Shown piece after piece: positions 14,785-23,438 of a stretch of DNA of 26,608 nt. How positions within the stretch are numbered: the first letter of the stretch is position 1; each line of letters starts with the position of its first letter. The stretch comes from Trichothermofontia sp964536415 (GTDB lineage Bacteria; Cyanobacteriota; Cyanobacteriia; B231), in the NCBI GenBank assembly GCA_964536415.1, contig CAZHXN010000060.1, forward strand, positions 1 through 26,608. The letters run 5' to 3'. A program made the position numbers and the translations under genes. The notes under the pieces were generated by a model, which worked only from the letters and a program-made list of their open reading frames with translations, did no database searches and was not told where the DNA came from.

Positions 14785-15420
14785 GGCAATGAACGTAATA
14801 AAAGCAAAGGGATAGGACAAGCAATGGGAGCGAGAGCGGGGACAACGGTCGGCGGGGCAAAACAGAAGGTATCCCCAGGGGATAACCCTATTGATCGCGA
14901 TCGCCCCTAGAGATGATCGCCCCCCCTCATGGGTGCGTTTCCAGTTCGGGTTTATTGTAACGCACTGCCCCTGCCCTGCCCGTTCGCAGATGCAGTCACT
15001 TGCAAATTTGGGACAAGTGATCAACGACCGGCAAATTAGGACTTAAACAGTCCGCTTCTGACCGATTAGCTGGTACCTAAAATACCGGAATCGCCCTGCG
15101 ACTTTCCGCCAGTGACCGGCTTTATTCTGTGTAAAGGCTACTTGTCTAGGGTGATATCCTCAACCCTCCTCCCCTTTGTCACCCCGATCGTGGAAAGGGC
15201 ATAATCCAACCGAACGATCGTCAGTACGATTACCGATAACGATCGTGGCAGTTATCGTAACAGGGAATGCCTCATCGACCAACCGGAAAATCCTCAGTCC
15301 ATCCTCAAAAACTTGTCAAAAATACTTGCCAATTTCGTGGGTTTTAAGGCTAATATTCTTATATAGAGTTGCCAATTCGGCACAAAAGATTGTCTTAGCA
15401 GGAGGAAAGTTTGTAAAATT
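14785..15420. other. Divergent gap between sdhB and cyAbrB (636 bases)
   Basis: No gene is supported. Visible structure: a TATCCCC/GGGGATA inverted repeat near 14871-14887, a perfect 7-bp inverted repeat TCACTTG/CAAGTGA (14996-15002, 15014-15020), GGACT/AGTCC near 15041-15055, and the operator-like cluster listed next. Promoter-like hexamers for the regulator include TTGCCA at 15326-15331 and TAATAT at 15351-15356 (19-base spacing), which is suboptimal. Confidence 0.5.
15184..15257. promoter_or_regulatory. Cluster of CGATCGT sites and a CGATAAC inverted repeat upstream of cyAbrB
   Basis: CGATCGT occurs three times (about 15184, 15214, 15240). CGATAAC (15234-15240) is mirrored by GTTATCG (15251-15257) around a ten-base spacer, extended outward by TTA/TAA pairs. 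The symmetry suggests a dimeric regulator site, but CGATCG is frequent in this genome, so part of this may be chance. Confidence 0.35.
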
Positions 15421-15825
15421 ATGCCTGACACTGCGACAGCCCCACTCACTGGAAAGGCGCTTCTTCAAAAAGTAAAAGAACTCTCAGACCTCTCGGTTCG
15501 GGAAAAGGCAAAGCGCTGCGGCTACTACACGGTCTCTAAGAGTAACCAGACCCGTGTCAATGTGGCTGACTTTTATAGTGCCCTCCTGGAAGCACGGGGG
15601 ATTGAACTTGATCCGGAAGGTTCCAAGGATGGCCGGGGACGCGAACCGACCTATCGCGTCAGCGTTCACAAGAATGGTCAAATCGTGATCGGAGCCACCT
15701 ATACCCAATCAATGGGCTTGCAACCAGGGGATGAATTTGAAATCAAACTCGGCTACAAGCATATCCATCTGATTCAGGTGGGTAATCCTGGTAAGGGCGA
15801 GAATGGTGCCGATGACGATGAGTAA
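15421..15825 (+). CDS. cyabrB1: Cyanobacterial AbrB-type transcriptional regulator
   Basis: The 134-residue protein starts MPDTATAPLTGKALLQKVKEL and has the C-terminal AbrB-like DNA-binding region characteristic of cyAbrB proteins (RVSVHKNGQIVIGATYTQ...LQPGDEFEIKLGYKHIHLIQV). Cyanobacteria carry two classes that tune nitrogen, carbon and hydrogenase genes. The GRGREPTYRVSVHKNGQIVIG wording resembles my memory of class 1 (Sll0359/CalA), so the symbol is given with moderate confidence. An AGGAGG stands 15 bases before the ATG, an unusually long gap, and no closer start exists in frame. It is transcribed alone as far as can be seen. Confidence 0.88.
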   Translation: MPDTATAPLTGKALLQKVKELSDLSVREKAKRCGYYTVSKSNQTRVNVADFYSALLEARGIELDPEGSKDGRGREPTYRVSVHKNGQIVIGATYTQSMGLQPGDEFEIKLGYKHIHLIQVGNPGKGENGADDDE

Positions 15826-16218
15826 TCTTGATGGGTTGCACCCGTAGGATGTCCCCAGTTCTACCGTTTCCGTTCCTCAGCTTCAATGCAAACTTTGGAT
15901 ACAGAGCTGGGGAAGGAGCTTTGCCATTCCGGATTACGATGTGAAAACTTTGGGGAGGTCATGTTACCTTTGCAGTCTCACCCTAAATCCCTCTCCTCGG
16001 GGGGAGGGAGTGGTTATTTTCGATCTTTTTAGCCCTCATCTCCAATCTTTTTGTCTGGATGGGGGAACGTTATCTTTTGTCCCCGTGACTTAGGGCGGGA
16101 TGAGGTGGGGAAACGAGACAGGATCGTAGGGTTTGCAAGCGATATCCAGCGAGATCTGGAATTGGATTGTGATACCGTGGGTTAACGGGTGTCTAACACC
16201 TGCCCTAGGGGTGATTGT
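15826..16218. other. Gap between cyAbrB and CPBP protease gene (393 bases)
   Basis: No gene is supported. It contains a stable hairpin at 15989-16008 (CCCTCTCC with GGGGAGGG, loop TCGG), followed after a short interval by T-rich sequence, a weak terminator candidate and a common type of C-rich cyanobacterial repeat. A perfect GGTGT/ACACC inverted repeat lies at 16188-16200. Confidence 0.5.
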
Positions 16219-17100
16219 ATGGTGTCTCCTGTAGGGGGTGTGAACATTAATCTGTTCTATAATCTGTTCCATAATATTTGGCAAACAGGAACGGGCGGGC
16301 AGCGGATTGGCCTTTTTGGGGCTGTCTGGATTTTGCTGTGGTTCCCGATCGCCCTACCGACTGCCTATTTTGTTCGTTGGCGACCGTTCCAACCCTTACA
16401 AATTTCGCAGAAACTCGCCCTACTCGCTTCGTTATATTGGCTGGGGCCGGGTTTAATTGGGTTAATTGCTAACAGCCAGGGCGGTTCGTTGGCTGATTAC
16501 GGTTTGGTTTGGGGCGGTGCATTGCTGCGGGCGATCGCGATCGGGTTAGCGATTGCCCTCGGTGGTATTGGGCTGCTCTATCTCAGCCAGTGGCAATGGC
16601 TGATCTGGCCGCCACCCCCCCCAACCCTTACCCCGACTCTGGGGGAAAAACTCCTCAATTTGCTGCTGCTCCCGGCCTTTATCGGTCTTTGGATTGGAGG
16701 TGCGGAAGAACTGATCTTTCGGGGGTTCATCCTTACCGAATGGTCCCAAGATTTTGGTCGGGTCACAGCCGCGATCGTCACCAGTCTATTGTTTGCGTTG
16801 GGGCATCTAGTTTGGACGCCCCGTGTTACCCTGCCCCAATTACCAGGGTTATGGCTGATGGGGATGGTCCTGACTGTGGCCTGCTGGCTAACCGACGGCA
16901 GCATTGGGCTGGCCTGGGGGCTTCATGCCGGTTGGGTCTGGGGTCTGGCCAGCCTGGATACGGCTCAGGTGATTCACTATCGGGAGACTGCCCCCGCCTG
17001 GTTGATTGGTTACGATCGCCAACCCCTCGCGGGGGCGATCGGTCTGTTGCTCCTTTTTGCCACGCTGGGGGTGCTGGGGGTGAGTCAGGCGTATTTGTGA
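16219..17100 (+). CDS. CPBP (CAAX/abortive-infection type) intramembrane metalloprotease
   Basis: This is a multi-pass membrane protein of 293 residues with about eight hydrophobic segments. The CPBP/Abi glutamic-type protease motifs are in order: EE163-164 with R168 (GGAEELIFRGF), H196 in LFALGHLVW, and H236 in GLHAGWVWG. Relatives include prenyl-protein endopeptidases and bacteriocin-immunity proteins; in cyanobacteria the substrates are mostly unknown. I choose the ATG at 16219, preceded by AGGGG; the open frame reaches back to a GTG at 16189, but that would sit inside the GGTGT/ACACC inverted repeat. It converges on cobL, with 105 bases between. Confidence 0.9.
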   Translation: MVSPVGGVNINLFYNLFHNIWQTGTGGQRIGLFGAVWILLWFPIALPTAYFVRWRPFQPLQISQKLALLASLYWLGPGLIGLIANSQGGSLADYGLVWGGALLRAIAIGLAIALGGIGLLYLSQWQWLIWPPPPPTLTPTLGEKLLNLLLLPAFIGLWIGGAEELIFRGFILTEWSQDFGRVTAAIVTSLLFALGHLVWTPRVTLPQLPGLWLMGMVLTVACWLTDGSIGLAWGLHAGWVWGLASLDTAQVIHYRETAPAWLIGYDRQPLAGAIGLLLLFATLGVLGVSQAYL

Positions 17101-17205
17101 CCGGGTGAAGGGTATCGGTAGGGGCAGGTTGAACCAGATTTGTCTTGGCAGTTGGAGGGTGAATCATAACCCGCCCTCACAGAATAATTGGTATTACCCT
17201 TGGTC

Positions 17206-18477
17206 TTACCCCTGTCGCGTAACGGTCACAATGGTGAGAGGGTTCAAAGGTTGCCAGCGGGTAAGGCTGGCCAGGGGCACCGATCGCGCTAAATTCACCT
17301 GAAGCCAGTGGGCAGTCCAGGTGGGCTGTGTGTTAGCCAATTGGCTGAGCCAGTCCTGGACGATCGCGCTATGTTCCAACGTGGCCAGGGCAATAACGAG
17401 GGTGCCCTGGGGGTGGAGGACCTGCTGGCAGGTGGCGAGAATCGCTGCTAATTGGCCCCCACTACCCCCAATAAAAATCCGATCCGGTTGGGGTAAATTC
17501 GCAAGCACGGCTGGGGCACTCCCGGCGATGGGATAGACATTACTGACCTGAAAGCGATCGCAATTTTGGGCGATCAAGGCTTGGCCTGCCGCCGTTGGCT
17601 CGATCGCATACACCTGGGATGTGGGGCACAGGCGGGCAACTTCGATCGCCACGGAGCCAGTCCCCGCGCCAATATCCCAGACCACTTGCTGCGGTTGCAG
17701 GGCCAATTCCCCCAGGATGAGTAATCGCATTTCCCGCTTAGTCATCAGGCCGGGGCGATCGGCAAATCCCAAAAAGCTAGCATCCGGCAGCCCAACGATC
17801 GGCAAATCGGGACTAACCGGCTGGGAGATTAGGGTATCCCGCACCAAAACCACGATGTTTAAAGGTGCAAAGTGCTGGGCTGGCACGGCATCCAGGGGCC
17901 ACTGCTGCACTCGCTCTGTTTCCCCCCCCAGATCTTCGCAAACCCAGAATTGGTAGGTGATCGGTAACGATAGGCTGGTGAGCAGGCGCGCGATCGCGGC
18001 GGGGGAATTATCCGGATCAGTCAAGAGGGCGATCGGACTAGCACCCTGTTGCAGCAAGGGAATCAAAGGATCAAGGGGACGGCCATGCCCACTGAGGATC
18101 TGGGCCGTTTGCCAGGGCAACTTCAGCCGACTAAAGGCCAATTGCACCGAACTCAGGTGAGGATGAAAGGTTAACTCACTGGCTGGCAAAGCTTGTAAAA
18201 GGAGTCGCCCCACCCCAAAAAAGAGCGGATCCCCAGAAGCCAGAAAAACCAGATAGGCACCGGGTTGCTGGCGAAGTTGGGTTAAGGCAGTTTGCAGGTA
18301 GGCGATCGCGGTGGAGAAATCCTCAACAGCCACGTACTCGCCCGGATGGTGCGGGAAATAGGCCAGGTGGCGGGGACTCCCCACCAAGCTCGTGGCCCGT
18401 TCAACCAGTTGGCGCGTCGGTTCGTTTAAACCGGCAGCCCCGTCTAGCCCAATCCCGACTACGTGAATCGCCGTCAT
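17206..18477 (-). CDS. cobL: Precorrin-6Y C5,15-methyltransferase (CbiE-CbiT fusion)
   Basis: This cobalamin-pathway enzyme methylates precorrin-6B at C5 and C15 and decarboxylates the C12 side chain. The 423-residue protein has an N-terminal tetrapyrrole methylase domain of CbiE type (IHVVGIGLDGAAGL, then YLVFLASGDPLFFGVGRLL). A C-terminal class I SAM methyltransferase domain of CbiT type follows (VVWDIGAGTGSVAIEVARL, about residue 275). The fused length is as in CobL. The start at 18477 has AAGG just upstream and begins at the domain edge; the longer frame to 18552 is not needed. No other cobalamin genes are adjacent. A terminator for the upstream minus-strand gene lies 62 bases before its start. 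Confidence 0.94.
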   Translation of the reverse strand: MTAIHVVGIGLDGAAGLNEPTRQLVERATSLVGSPRHLAYFPHHPGEYVAVEDFSTAIAYLQTALTQLRQQPGAYLVFLASGDPLFFGVGRLLLQALPASELTFHPHLSSVQLAFSRLKLPWQTAQILSGHGRPLDPLIPLLQQGASPIALLTDPDNSPAAIARLLTSLSLPITYQFWVCEDLGGETERVQQWPLDAVPAQHFAPLNIVVLVRDTLISQPVSPDLPIVGLPDASFLGFADRPGLMTKREMRLLILGELALQPQQVVWDIGAGTGSVAIEVARLCPTSQVYAIEPTAAGQALIAQNCDRFQVSNVYPIAGSAPAVLANLPQPDRIFIGGSGGQLAAILATCQQVLHPQGTLVIALATLEHSAIVQDWLSQLANTQPTWTAHWLQVNLARSVPLASLTRWQPLNPLTIVTVTRQG

Positions 18478-18538
18478 GCCCTTGCGGATCATTGCCCTCC
18501 AAAAGTAGCGATTATAACGACTCCTGAACATCTCCATG

Positions 18539-18563
18539 AAAAAATCCCCCAAATTGGGGGATT
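18539..18563 (-). terminator. Intrinsic terminator on the minus strand
   Basis: A perfect ten-base inverted repeat (AATCCCCCAA at 18543-18552, TTGGGGGATT at 18554-18563) is followed on the minus strand by a run of six T (18544-18539). It can end transcripts coming from the RTX gene 210 bases upstream before they enter cobL. Its single-base centre means the inner pairs open to form the loop. Confidence 0.75.
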
Positions 18564-18772
18564 GGGAAAAGCATGGGTAAACAAAAACTAGCCTTTAACA
18601 GCCGCAGGGCTAAGCCAGCAAGAGAGACACCAGCTTAGAACCCCATTGACTGACAAAACGAGGAGTGAGGATAGAGGAATGAGAAGCGAGGGAAACTGAA
18701 CGACTATCTCCGTTCTCTTTCCTCTCTTCTCCCTTCTCACGAAAAGGCAAAAGATGGGTCAGTCAACCCGGC

Positions 18773-20425
18773 TTAGAACACGATAATGTCTGTATTCGCC
18801 AGGGCTGGCGAACCTGCCAGCGTGGCAATCTGAACAGCGGCGGTGGCCCCATTCCCATCCGCATCAAAGAACAGGTTGCCGCCATTGTAGATGAACCGAT
18901 GATCTGGCGTTGTCGCAGCAGCTCCTGTCGTAAAGGCATCTGCCGGTAAGACCCCTGCCGCTAGCCCACCGCCAAAACCAGTCGCCACGGCAATTACATC
19001 GGTGGTCGAAACAAAGCCATTGATGGTGTCTACACCCTCAGTCGTGGCATTAAACACGTAGCGATCGCTGCCAGCACCACCCGTCAGGGTATCGTTACCA
19101 GGACCACCCACGAGGGTATCATTATCCTCGCCACCATCCAGGCTGTCATTGCCTTCACCCCCGGTGATGGAGTCATTGCCAGCCCCACCGATCAGGGTAT
19201 CATTCCCCGCATTCCCATTGATCGTGTCATTGCCCGCACCGCCCGCAATTTGGTCGTTAAGGGCGGTGCCATTGAGCGTCGCCCCCGTGTCCACGGTAGC
19301 ATCGTTTTCCGTGATGGTAATCGTGGCCGATGCCCCCGGCCCTGCCGTGACATTGTAGCCGGTACCTGCGAGTAGACTGACGAGCACCGATCGCCCCGTT
19401 TGTAACGGTTCCAGATTATCCGGCACGCTGACCGTAAACGTAGCAGTCGTTGCCCCGGCTGGGATGGTGACACTGTCAGTAGCGGGCGTAAAGGTGGCAG
19501 TGGCCCCTCCAGTGAACGATCGCGCATAGTTAATGGTTAGCCCCCCCGTCGGTGCCGGGGTACTCAGGGTCACCGTGAATGTGGTGGGGTTGCCGGTGGA
19601 ACCATTGACTGCACCGTCAGCAACCGGACCCTCCTGAATCGTGGTCGTGACGGGCGTGAGACTGGCGACTGGACCCGTGATCGGTGGAGTGGGGGGGAGG
19701 GGGGCGATCGCAGTGGTAAAGTCGGCTTCGCTGATGTTAGCCGGTGCCACGCCCCGAATAATGGCGAGAAATTCCGGGATAGCCCCTGTCAGGGTGTCCT
19801 GAATAATCGTACTGCCCGCCAAAATGCCCGTCCCTTCAGTGATGACGAGATTAGCAAACGTCAGGCCACCCGCCAGACCGATAAGATCAACCCCATCCTG
19901 GAAGTCTTCGATAATATCGGCTTCAGTGAGTAGGGGACCCCCGGTGGTCCGAGTAGTTTCTCCGGTGACTCGACCGAGCACAAATAGGTCACGTCCGGCC
20001 CCGCCAAACAGGCGATCGGCCCCTAGATCCCCAAACAGGACATCATTGTCATCGTCTCCGTTCAGGATGTCGTTCCCCTTGCCGCCGTAGAGGTTATCAT
20101 CCCCTTTGCCGCCATAGATGCTGTCGTCGCCCAGATCGCCGCGCAGCAAGTCGCGATCGAGATCGCCGCGAATAAAGTCATTTTCTTTGCCGCCGTAGAG
20201 GGTGTCATCGCCTTTGCCGCCATAGAGGCGATCGTCATTACGGGCACCATAAAGAATATCGTTGCCCTGGCCCCCGTAAAGGTAATCATTATCGCCCTCA
20301 CCAAACAGGGTGTCGTTGCCAGTTAACCCAAACAGGGTGTCGCTGCCAGCCAAACCGCGAATGAGGTCAGCCTCGGCTGTGCCAACCAGGCGATCGGGGA
20401 GAAGCGTACCAATAATAACTGCCAT
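18773..20425 (-). CDS. RTX calcium-binding protein with central Calx-beta domain, probably type I secreted
   Basis: This 550-residue protein has no Sec signal. Residues about 10-145 are a first block of GGxGxDxLxG-type nonapeptides (LYGGKGDDTLYGGKENDF). A linker leads to a Calx-beta-like beta-sandwich at about 255-375 (TFTVTLSTPAPTGGLTINYA, ATFTVSVPDNLEP, ATITITENDATVD), and a second RTX block covers about 385-460. The C-terminus RFIYNGGNLFFDADGNGA...TDIIVF resembles endings of cyanobacterial RTX proteins exported by type I secretion. RTX repeats fold on binding Ca2+ outside the cell. Enzymatic activity is not evident. An AGGTTAGGAA region precedes the ATG at 20425. No ABC exporter genes are nearby. 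Confidence 0.92.
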   Translation of the reverse strand: MAVIIGTLLPDRLVGTAEADLIRGLAGSDTLFGLTGNDTLFGEGDNDYLYGGQGNDILYGARNDDRLYGGKGDDTLYGGKENDFIRGDLDRDLLRGDLGDDSIYGGKGDDNLYGGKGNDILNGDDDNDVLFGDLGADRLFGGAGRDLFVLGRVTGETTRTTGGPLLTEADIIEDFQDGVDLIGLAGGLTFANLVITEGTGILAGSTIIQDTLTGAIPEFLAIIRGVAPANISEADFTTAIAPLPPTPPITGPVASLTPVTTTIQEGPVADGAVNGSTGNPTTFTVTLSTPAPTGGLTINYARSFTGGATATFTPATDSVTIPAGATTATFTVSVPDNLEPLQTGRSVLVSLLAGTGYNVTAGPGASATITITENDATVDTGATLNGTALNDQIAGGAGNDTINGNAGNDTLIGGAGNDSITGGEGNDSLDGGEDNDTLVGGPGNDTLTGGAGSDRYVFNATTEGVDTINGFVSTTDVIAVATGFGGGLAAGVLPADAFTTGAAATTPDHRFIYNGGNLFFDADGNGATAAVQIATLAGSPALANTDIIVF

Positions 20426-20756
20426 TTCCTAACCTCTTAGTCACTTGCGGGTTCTGTTCTGTTGCCCAGATGCAGTTGGAGTGGACCCAAACTGCTGTGG
20501 CTCTGGCAGGCATTGTACACAATAGCTAGAGTTTGACAACTTCAAGTAACGCTATAGCTAGTGTCTAATACAAAGCCTGAGCGTTGGCAGATGCCTGCAC
20601 AGGGCGTAACTGCCAGCGCGACCGGATCAAACCCTCTAGAAAATGCCGGGTAAATGCTAGGGTGTTGAGAGAGTGAGGGAACCCGTTAACGGATTCATGT
20701 TTTCAACACCGTTGGGGGAGACTTCTTAAACCATTGAGTAGTTTTAGCCAGAATCT
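20426..20756. other. Divergent gap between RTX and oxidoreductase genes (331 bases)
   Basis: No gene is supported. It holds the minus-strand promoter listed next and, near the plus-strand gene, GTTAACGG and CACCGTTG segments without a convincing promoter. Confidence 0.5.
20512..20539 (-). promoter_or_regulatory. Sigma70-type promoter for the RTX gene
   Basis: Read on the minus strand: TTGTCA (20539-20534), 16 bases, TACAAT (20517-20512). Each hexamer has five of six consensus bases. Transcription would start near 20505, about 80 bases before the ATG. Confidence 0.6.
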
Positions 20757-21848
20757 ATGCATCAGTCTGAGATCGGGGTTGCGGTAGTCGGCACAGGTTT
20801 TGGTCAAAAAGTCCATATTCCTGGTCTTCAGGCCCATCCCCGCACACGAGTGGTTGCGTTATATCATCGAGATCGGGAAACGGCAAGGGGGATCGCCGAG
20901 GCAAATCAGGTGCCGATCGCCTGCCAGAGTCTTGAAGAAATTGTGGCTCAACCAGAGGTGCAGGCGGTTAGCATTGCTACCCCGCCGTTTTTGCACTACG
21001 AGATGGCAAAGACCGTATTGCGGGCCGGGAAGCATTTATTACTGGAAAAACCAACGACTTTGACCGTGAATGAGGCACGGGAATTATGGCAATTGGCCAC
21101 CGCCCAAGGGGTAGTCACGGCGATGGATTTTGAATACCGGTGTGTCCCGGCTTGGCAGCGGTTGGCGGAACTCTTGGCGGAAGGGTATGTGGGCCAAAAA
21201 CGGCTAATTAAGATCGACTGGTTGGCAGCTAGTCGCGCAGATGCAAGTCGGGCCTGGAATTGGTATGCCCGTAAGGATCAGGGGGGTGGTGCCCTGGGGT
21301 CTCTGGGATCCCATACGTTCGACTACATTGCCTGGTTATTTGGTCCGGTTAAGCGACTGAATGCCCGTCTGATCACGACGATTGCCCAACGCCCTGATCC
21401 CCAGACAGGAGTAATGAAACCCGTGGATGCAGATGATACCTGCTTAATTACCTTGGAGTTGGCGGATGGCACGCCCTGTCAGGTATCAATTAGTGCCGTG
21501 ACCTATCAGGGGCGGGGACATTGGGTAGAGGTGTATGGCGATCGCGGCACCCTGATTTTAGGCAGTAACAATCAAAAAGATTATGTCCACGGGTTTCAAC
21601 TGTGGGGGGCACCGGTGGGGAAAGCCTTAGCTGAGTTAGAAATTCCCAAACGTTTGGCCTTCCCCCAAGTGTTTGCCGATGGTCGGATTGCGGCGTTTAT
21701 GGGCATTGTCGATCGTTGGGTAGCAGGCATCGATCGCGGGGAACCGATCGTCCCTTCGTTACGGGAAGGGATCTATTCCCAATTACTCATGGATCTGACT
21801 CATCGCTCCCATACGACGAATCAGTGGGTTGAGGTTCCCCACCTTTGA
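20757..21848 (+). CDS. Gfo/Idh/MocA-family NAD(P)-dependent oxidoreductase
   Basis: The 363-residue protein has an N-terminal Rossmann fold (GVAVVGTGFGQKVHIPGLQ), the family's EKP motif with the catalytic Lys (LLLEKPTTLT, about 97) and a C-terminal alpha/beta sheet domain (GGALGSLGSHTFDYIAWLFGPV). Members oxidise or reduce sugars, inositols and related compounds with NAD(P); the substrate cannot be read from sequence. The gene is followed after five bases by the broken membrane glycosyltransferase-like gene, so both may once have worked in one surface-sugar pathway (inference). Confidence 0.92.
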   Translation: MHQSEIGVAVVGTGFGQKVHIPGLQAHPRTRVVALYHRDRETARGIAEANQVPIACQSLEEIVAQPEVQAVSIATPPFLHYEMAKTVLRAGKHLLLEKPTTLTVNEARELWQLATAQGVVTAMDFEYRCVPAWQRLAELLAEGYVGQKRLIKIDWLAASRADASRAWNWYARKDQGGGALGSLGSHTFDYIAWLFGPVKRLNARLITTIAQRPDPQTGVMKPVDADDTCLITLELADGTPCQVSISAVTYQGRGHWVEVYGDRGTLILGSNNQKDYVHGFQLWGAPVGKALAELEIPKRLAFPQVFADGRIAAFMGIVDRWVAGIDRGEPIVPSLREGIYSQLLMDLTHRSHTTNQWVEVPHL

Positions 21849-21853
21849 ACCCT

Positions 21854-22433
21854 ATGCGTACCCATCGCTGGCTCAGGTTTGGCTTAATGCTGTTCGCAGC
21901 CATCGCGATCATTCTCTACATTTGGGGTGCCCTGCGCCAGGGGTTTCTGGTCAATACCGATATGGGTAGAACGGACCAGGGGGCCTATCTGGACTATGCC
22001 AAAAAGATGGCAGAAACCCAGTTCCAATTTGTGGGCGATCGCAATCGGATGCCCCTCTATCCGAGTTTGATGGCGTTGTTTTATCAACCGGGGATTTCTA
22101 TTTAAGTATTTTGGCAAAACTGTTGATGCTATAGTAGCCACACTGGTTACAATGCTGACCGTTTTTGCCTATAAAGCCCCCTATTTCCAATGTGAAACTC
22201 TATTCTATGGCTTAACGTTAGGTCTATTTGTCCTAGTGCTGCGATTACTCCAGCGTCCCCATCTCCTGACCACCGTTCTGGTAGGTAGCGTGGGTGCCCT
22301 TGCCCATCTCACTAAGGCATCCATTTTACCGACAATTGTGCTAGCGACAGGCTTACTGCTAATCCGAGGGATTTATGAACAGGGGCGATCGTGGCCAATC
22401 ATAGGGAAGTGTGAGAATGGGTGGGGTGTTTAG
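21854..22433 (+). pseudogene. Decayed membrane glycosyltransferase-like gene, frameshifted and truncated
   Basis: The first part (MRTHRWLRFGLMLFAAIAII...YPSLMALFYQPGIS) stops at 22105. The next frame, open already before its first ATG at 22152, reads KYFGKTVDAIVATLVT, then MLTVFAYKAPYFQCETLFY and LAHLTKASILPTIVL. Together they match the N-terminal and middle part of multi-span dolichyl-phosphate-mannose/ArnT-like glycosyltransferases, with the catalytic-type TDQGAYLDYAKKM loop after the first helix. A small deletion plus a frame change near 22090-22110 links the parts. After about 22390 the similarity ends abruptly in G-rich sequence ahead of the Rpn gene, and the C-terminal half is gone. Exact family and deletion size are inferred. 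Confidence 0.65.
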
Positions 22434-22500
22434 GATCGCACTGGTGGGGAGAATGGGGTTGGATTTAGGGCTATGCTGAGGGCTGAGGGGGTGAAGGGCT

Positions 22501-23430
22501 GTGGTCAAGAAAGCAGATATTGGTGGCAAACGCCTGATTGGGTTAGCCCCAACGGCGTGGGCGCAATGGGTAACGCAACGGGCAGATGTGGTAGCCCAAG
22601 AGATTCTGGCGTCAGAGTTCCAGTGGGTGAGCCGGGAGAATGATGTCCTGGTCAAGGCCGTTAGCCCGGAACAGGGGGAATTTTTGATTCTCAATGAGTT
22701 GCAGTTGCGTTATGGAACACGGCTACCCCAGCGGATGCGGGCTTATGCGGCCCTAGCGACGGAGAAGTACAATTTGCCAGTCTATCCGGTGTTGGTGAAT
22801 ATTTTGCCGTCGGCGTCAGCGGTACCGATCCAAACTTGCTATGAATCGAGCTTTCTGGGGCTACAGGCACGGCAGGACTATCGGGTGATTAACCTGTGGG
22901 AGGTGGAGGCAGAGATTGTCTTTGCCCAGTCCTTGCGGGCGTTGTTGCCGTTTGTGCCCATTCTCAAGGATGGAGGAGAGGTGACGACGGTACAGCGGGC
23001 GTTGGGGTTGCTGCGACAGGATGAGCAGTGGGTGGAGTTAGAAGCGCTCTTGGCGTTCTTTGCTAGTTTTGTATTGGAGAGCGAAGTTGTCCGACAAATC
23101 ATGAGGTGGGATATGGCAGTGCTACGGGAGTCGCCCTGGTATCAAGAGATTTTGCGCGAAGGGGAACGTCAAGGCGAACAACGCGGCAGACAGGTGGGTC
23201 GGCAAGAAGGTCGGCAAGAAGGTCGGCAAGAAGGTCGGCAAGAAGGTCGGCAAGAAGAGGGCCGATCGCTGATCCTGAGACAACTCAATCGGCGGGTGGG
23301 GGCATTGACACCGGAGTTGACGCAACGGGTCGCGGCGTTGGAGTTGCCGCAGATTGAGGCGTTGGGGGAGGCGTTGTTAGATTTTAGTCAGGTGGAGGAT
23401 TTAGTCGCTTGGCTCGATCGCCAACGGTAA
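22501..23430 (+). CDS. Rpn-family putative nuclease/transposase (PD-(D/E)XK, DUF4351)
   Basis: The 309-residue protein begins VKKADIGGKRLIGLAPTAW and has a PD-(D/E)XK-like core: D48 in ENDVLVKA, then E66 and Q68 in NELQLRY, and a downstream MRAYAALATEKYNLPVYPVLVNILP strand. Rpn proteins promote RecA-independent recombination in E. coli, and cyanobacteria carry many copies. A repetitive GRQE linker (about 230-252) leads to the C-terminal DUF4351-type region (RSLILRQLNRRVGAL...ALGEALLDFSQVEDLVAWL). The GTG start at 22501 matches the usual family N-terminus. It replaces the missing end of the glycosyltransferase gene. Confidence 0.85.
   Translation: MVKKADIGGKRLIGLAPTAWAQWVTQRADVVAQEILASEFQWVSRENDVLVKAVSPEQGEFLILNELQLRYGTRLPQRMRAYAALATEKYNLPVYPVLVNILPSASAVPIQTCYESSFLGLQARQDYRVINLWEVEAEIVFAQSLRALLPFVPILKDGGEVTTVQRALGLLRQDEQWVELEALLAFFASFVLESEVVRQIMRWDMAVLRESPWYQEILREGERQGEQRGRQVGRQEGRQEGRQEGRQEGRQEEGRSLILRQLNRRVGALTPELTQRVAALELPQIEALGEALLDFSQVEDLVAWLDRQR
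23197..23256 (+). repeat. Five tandem 12-bp repeats in the Rpn gene
   Basis: GGTCGGCAAGAA is repeated five times without a mismatch, encoding GRQE x5, a charged, probably helical linker. Perfect identity suggests recent slippage; copy number can change without shifting the frame. Confidence 0.9.
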
Positions 23431-23438
23431 GCTGGTGT

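Noticed and set aside
15176..15475. 99-codon plus-strand frame upstream of cyAbrB
   Set aside because: It overlaps the cyAbrB start in another frame, has no motifs and covers the putative promoter.
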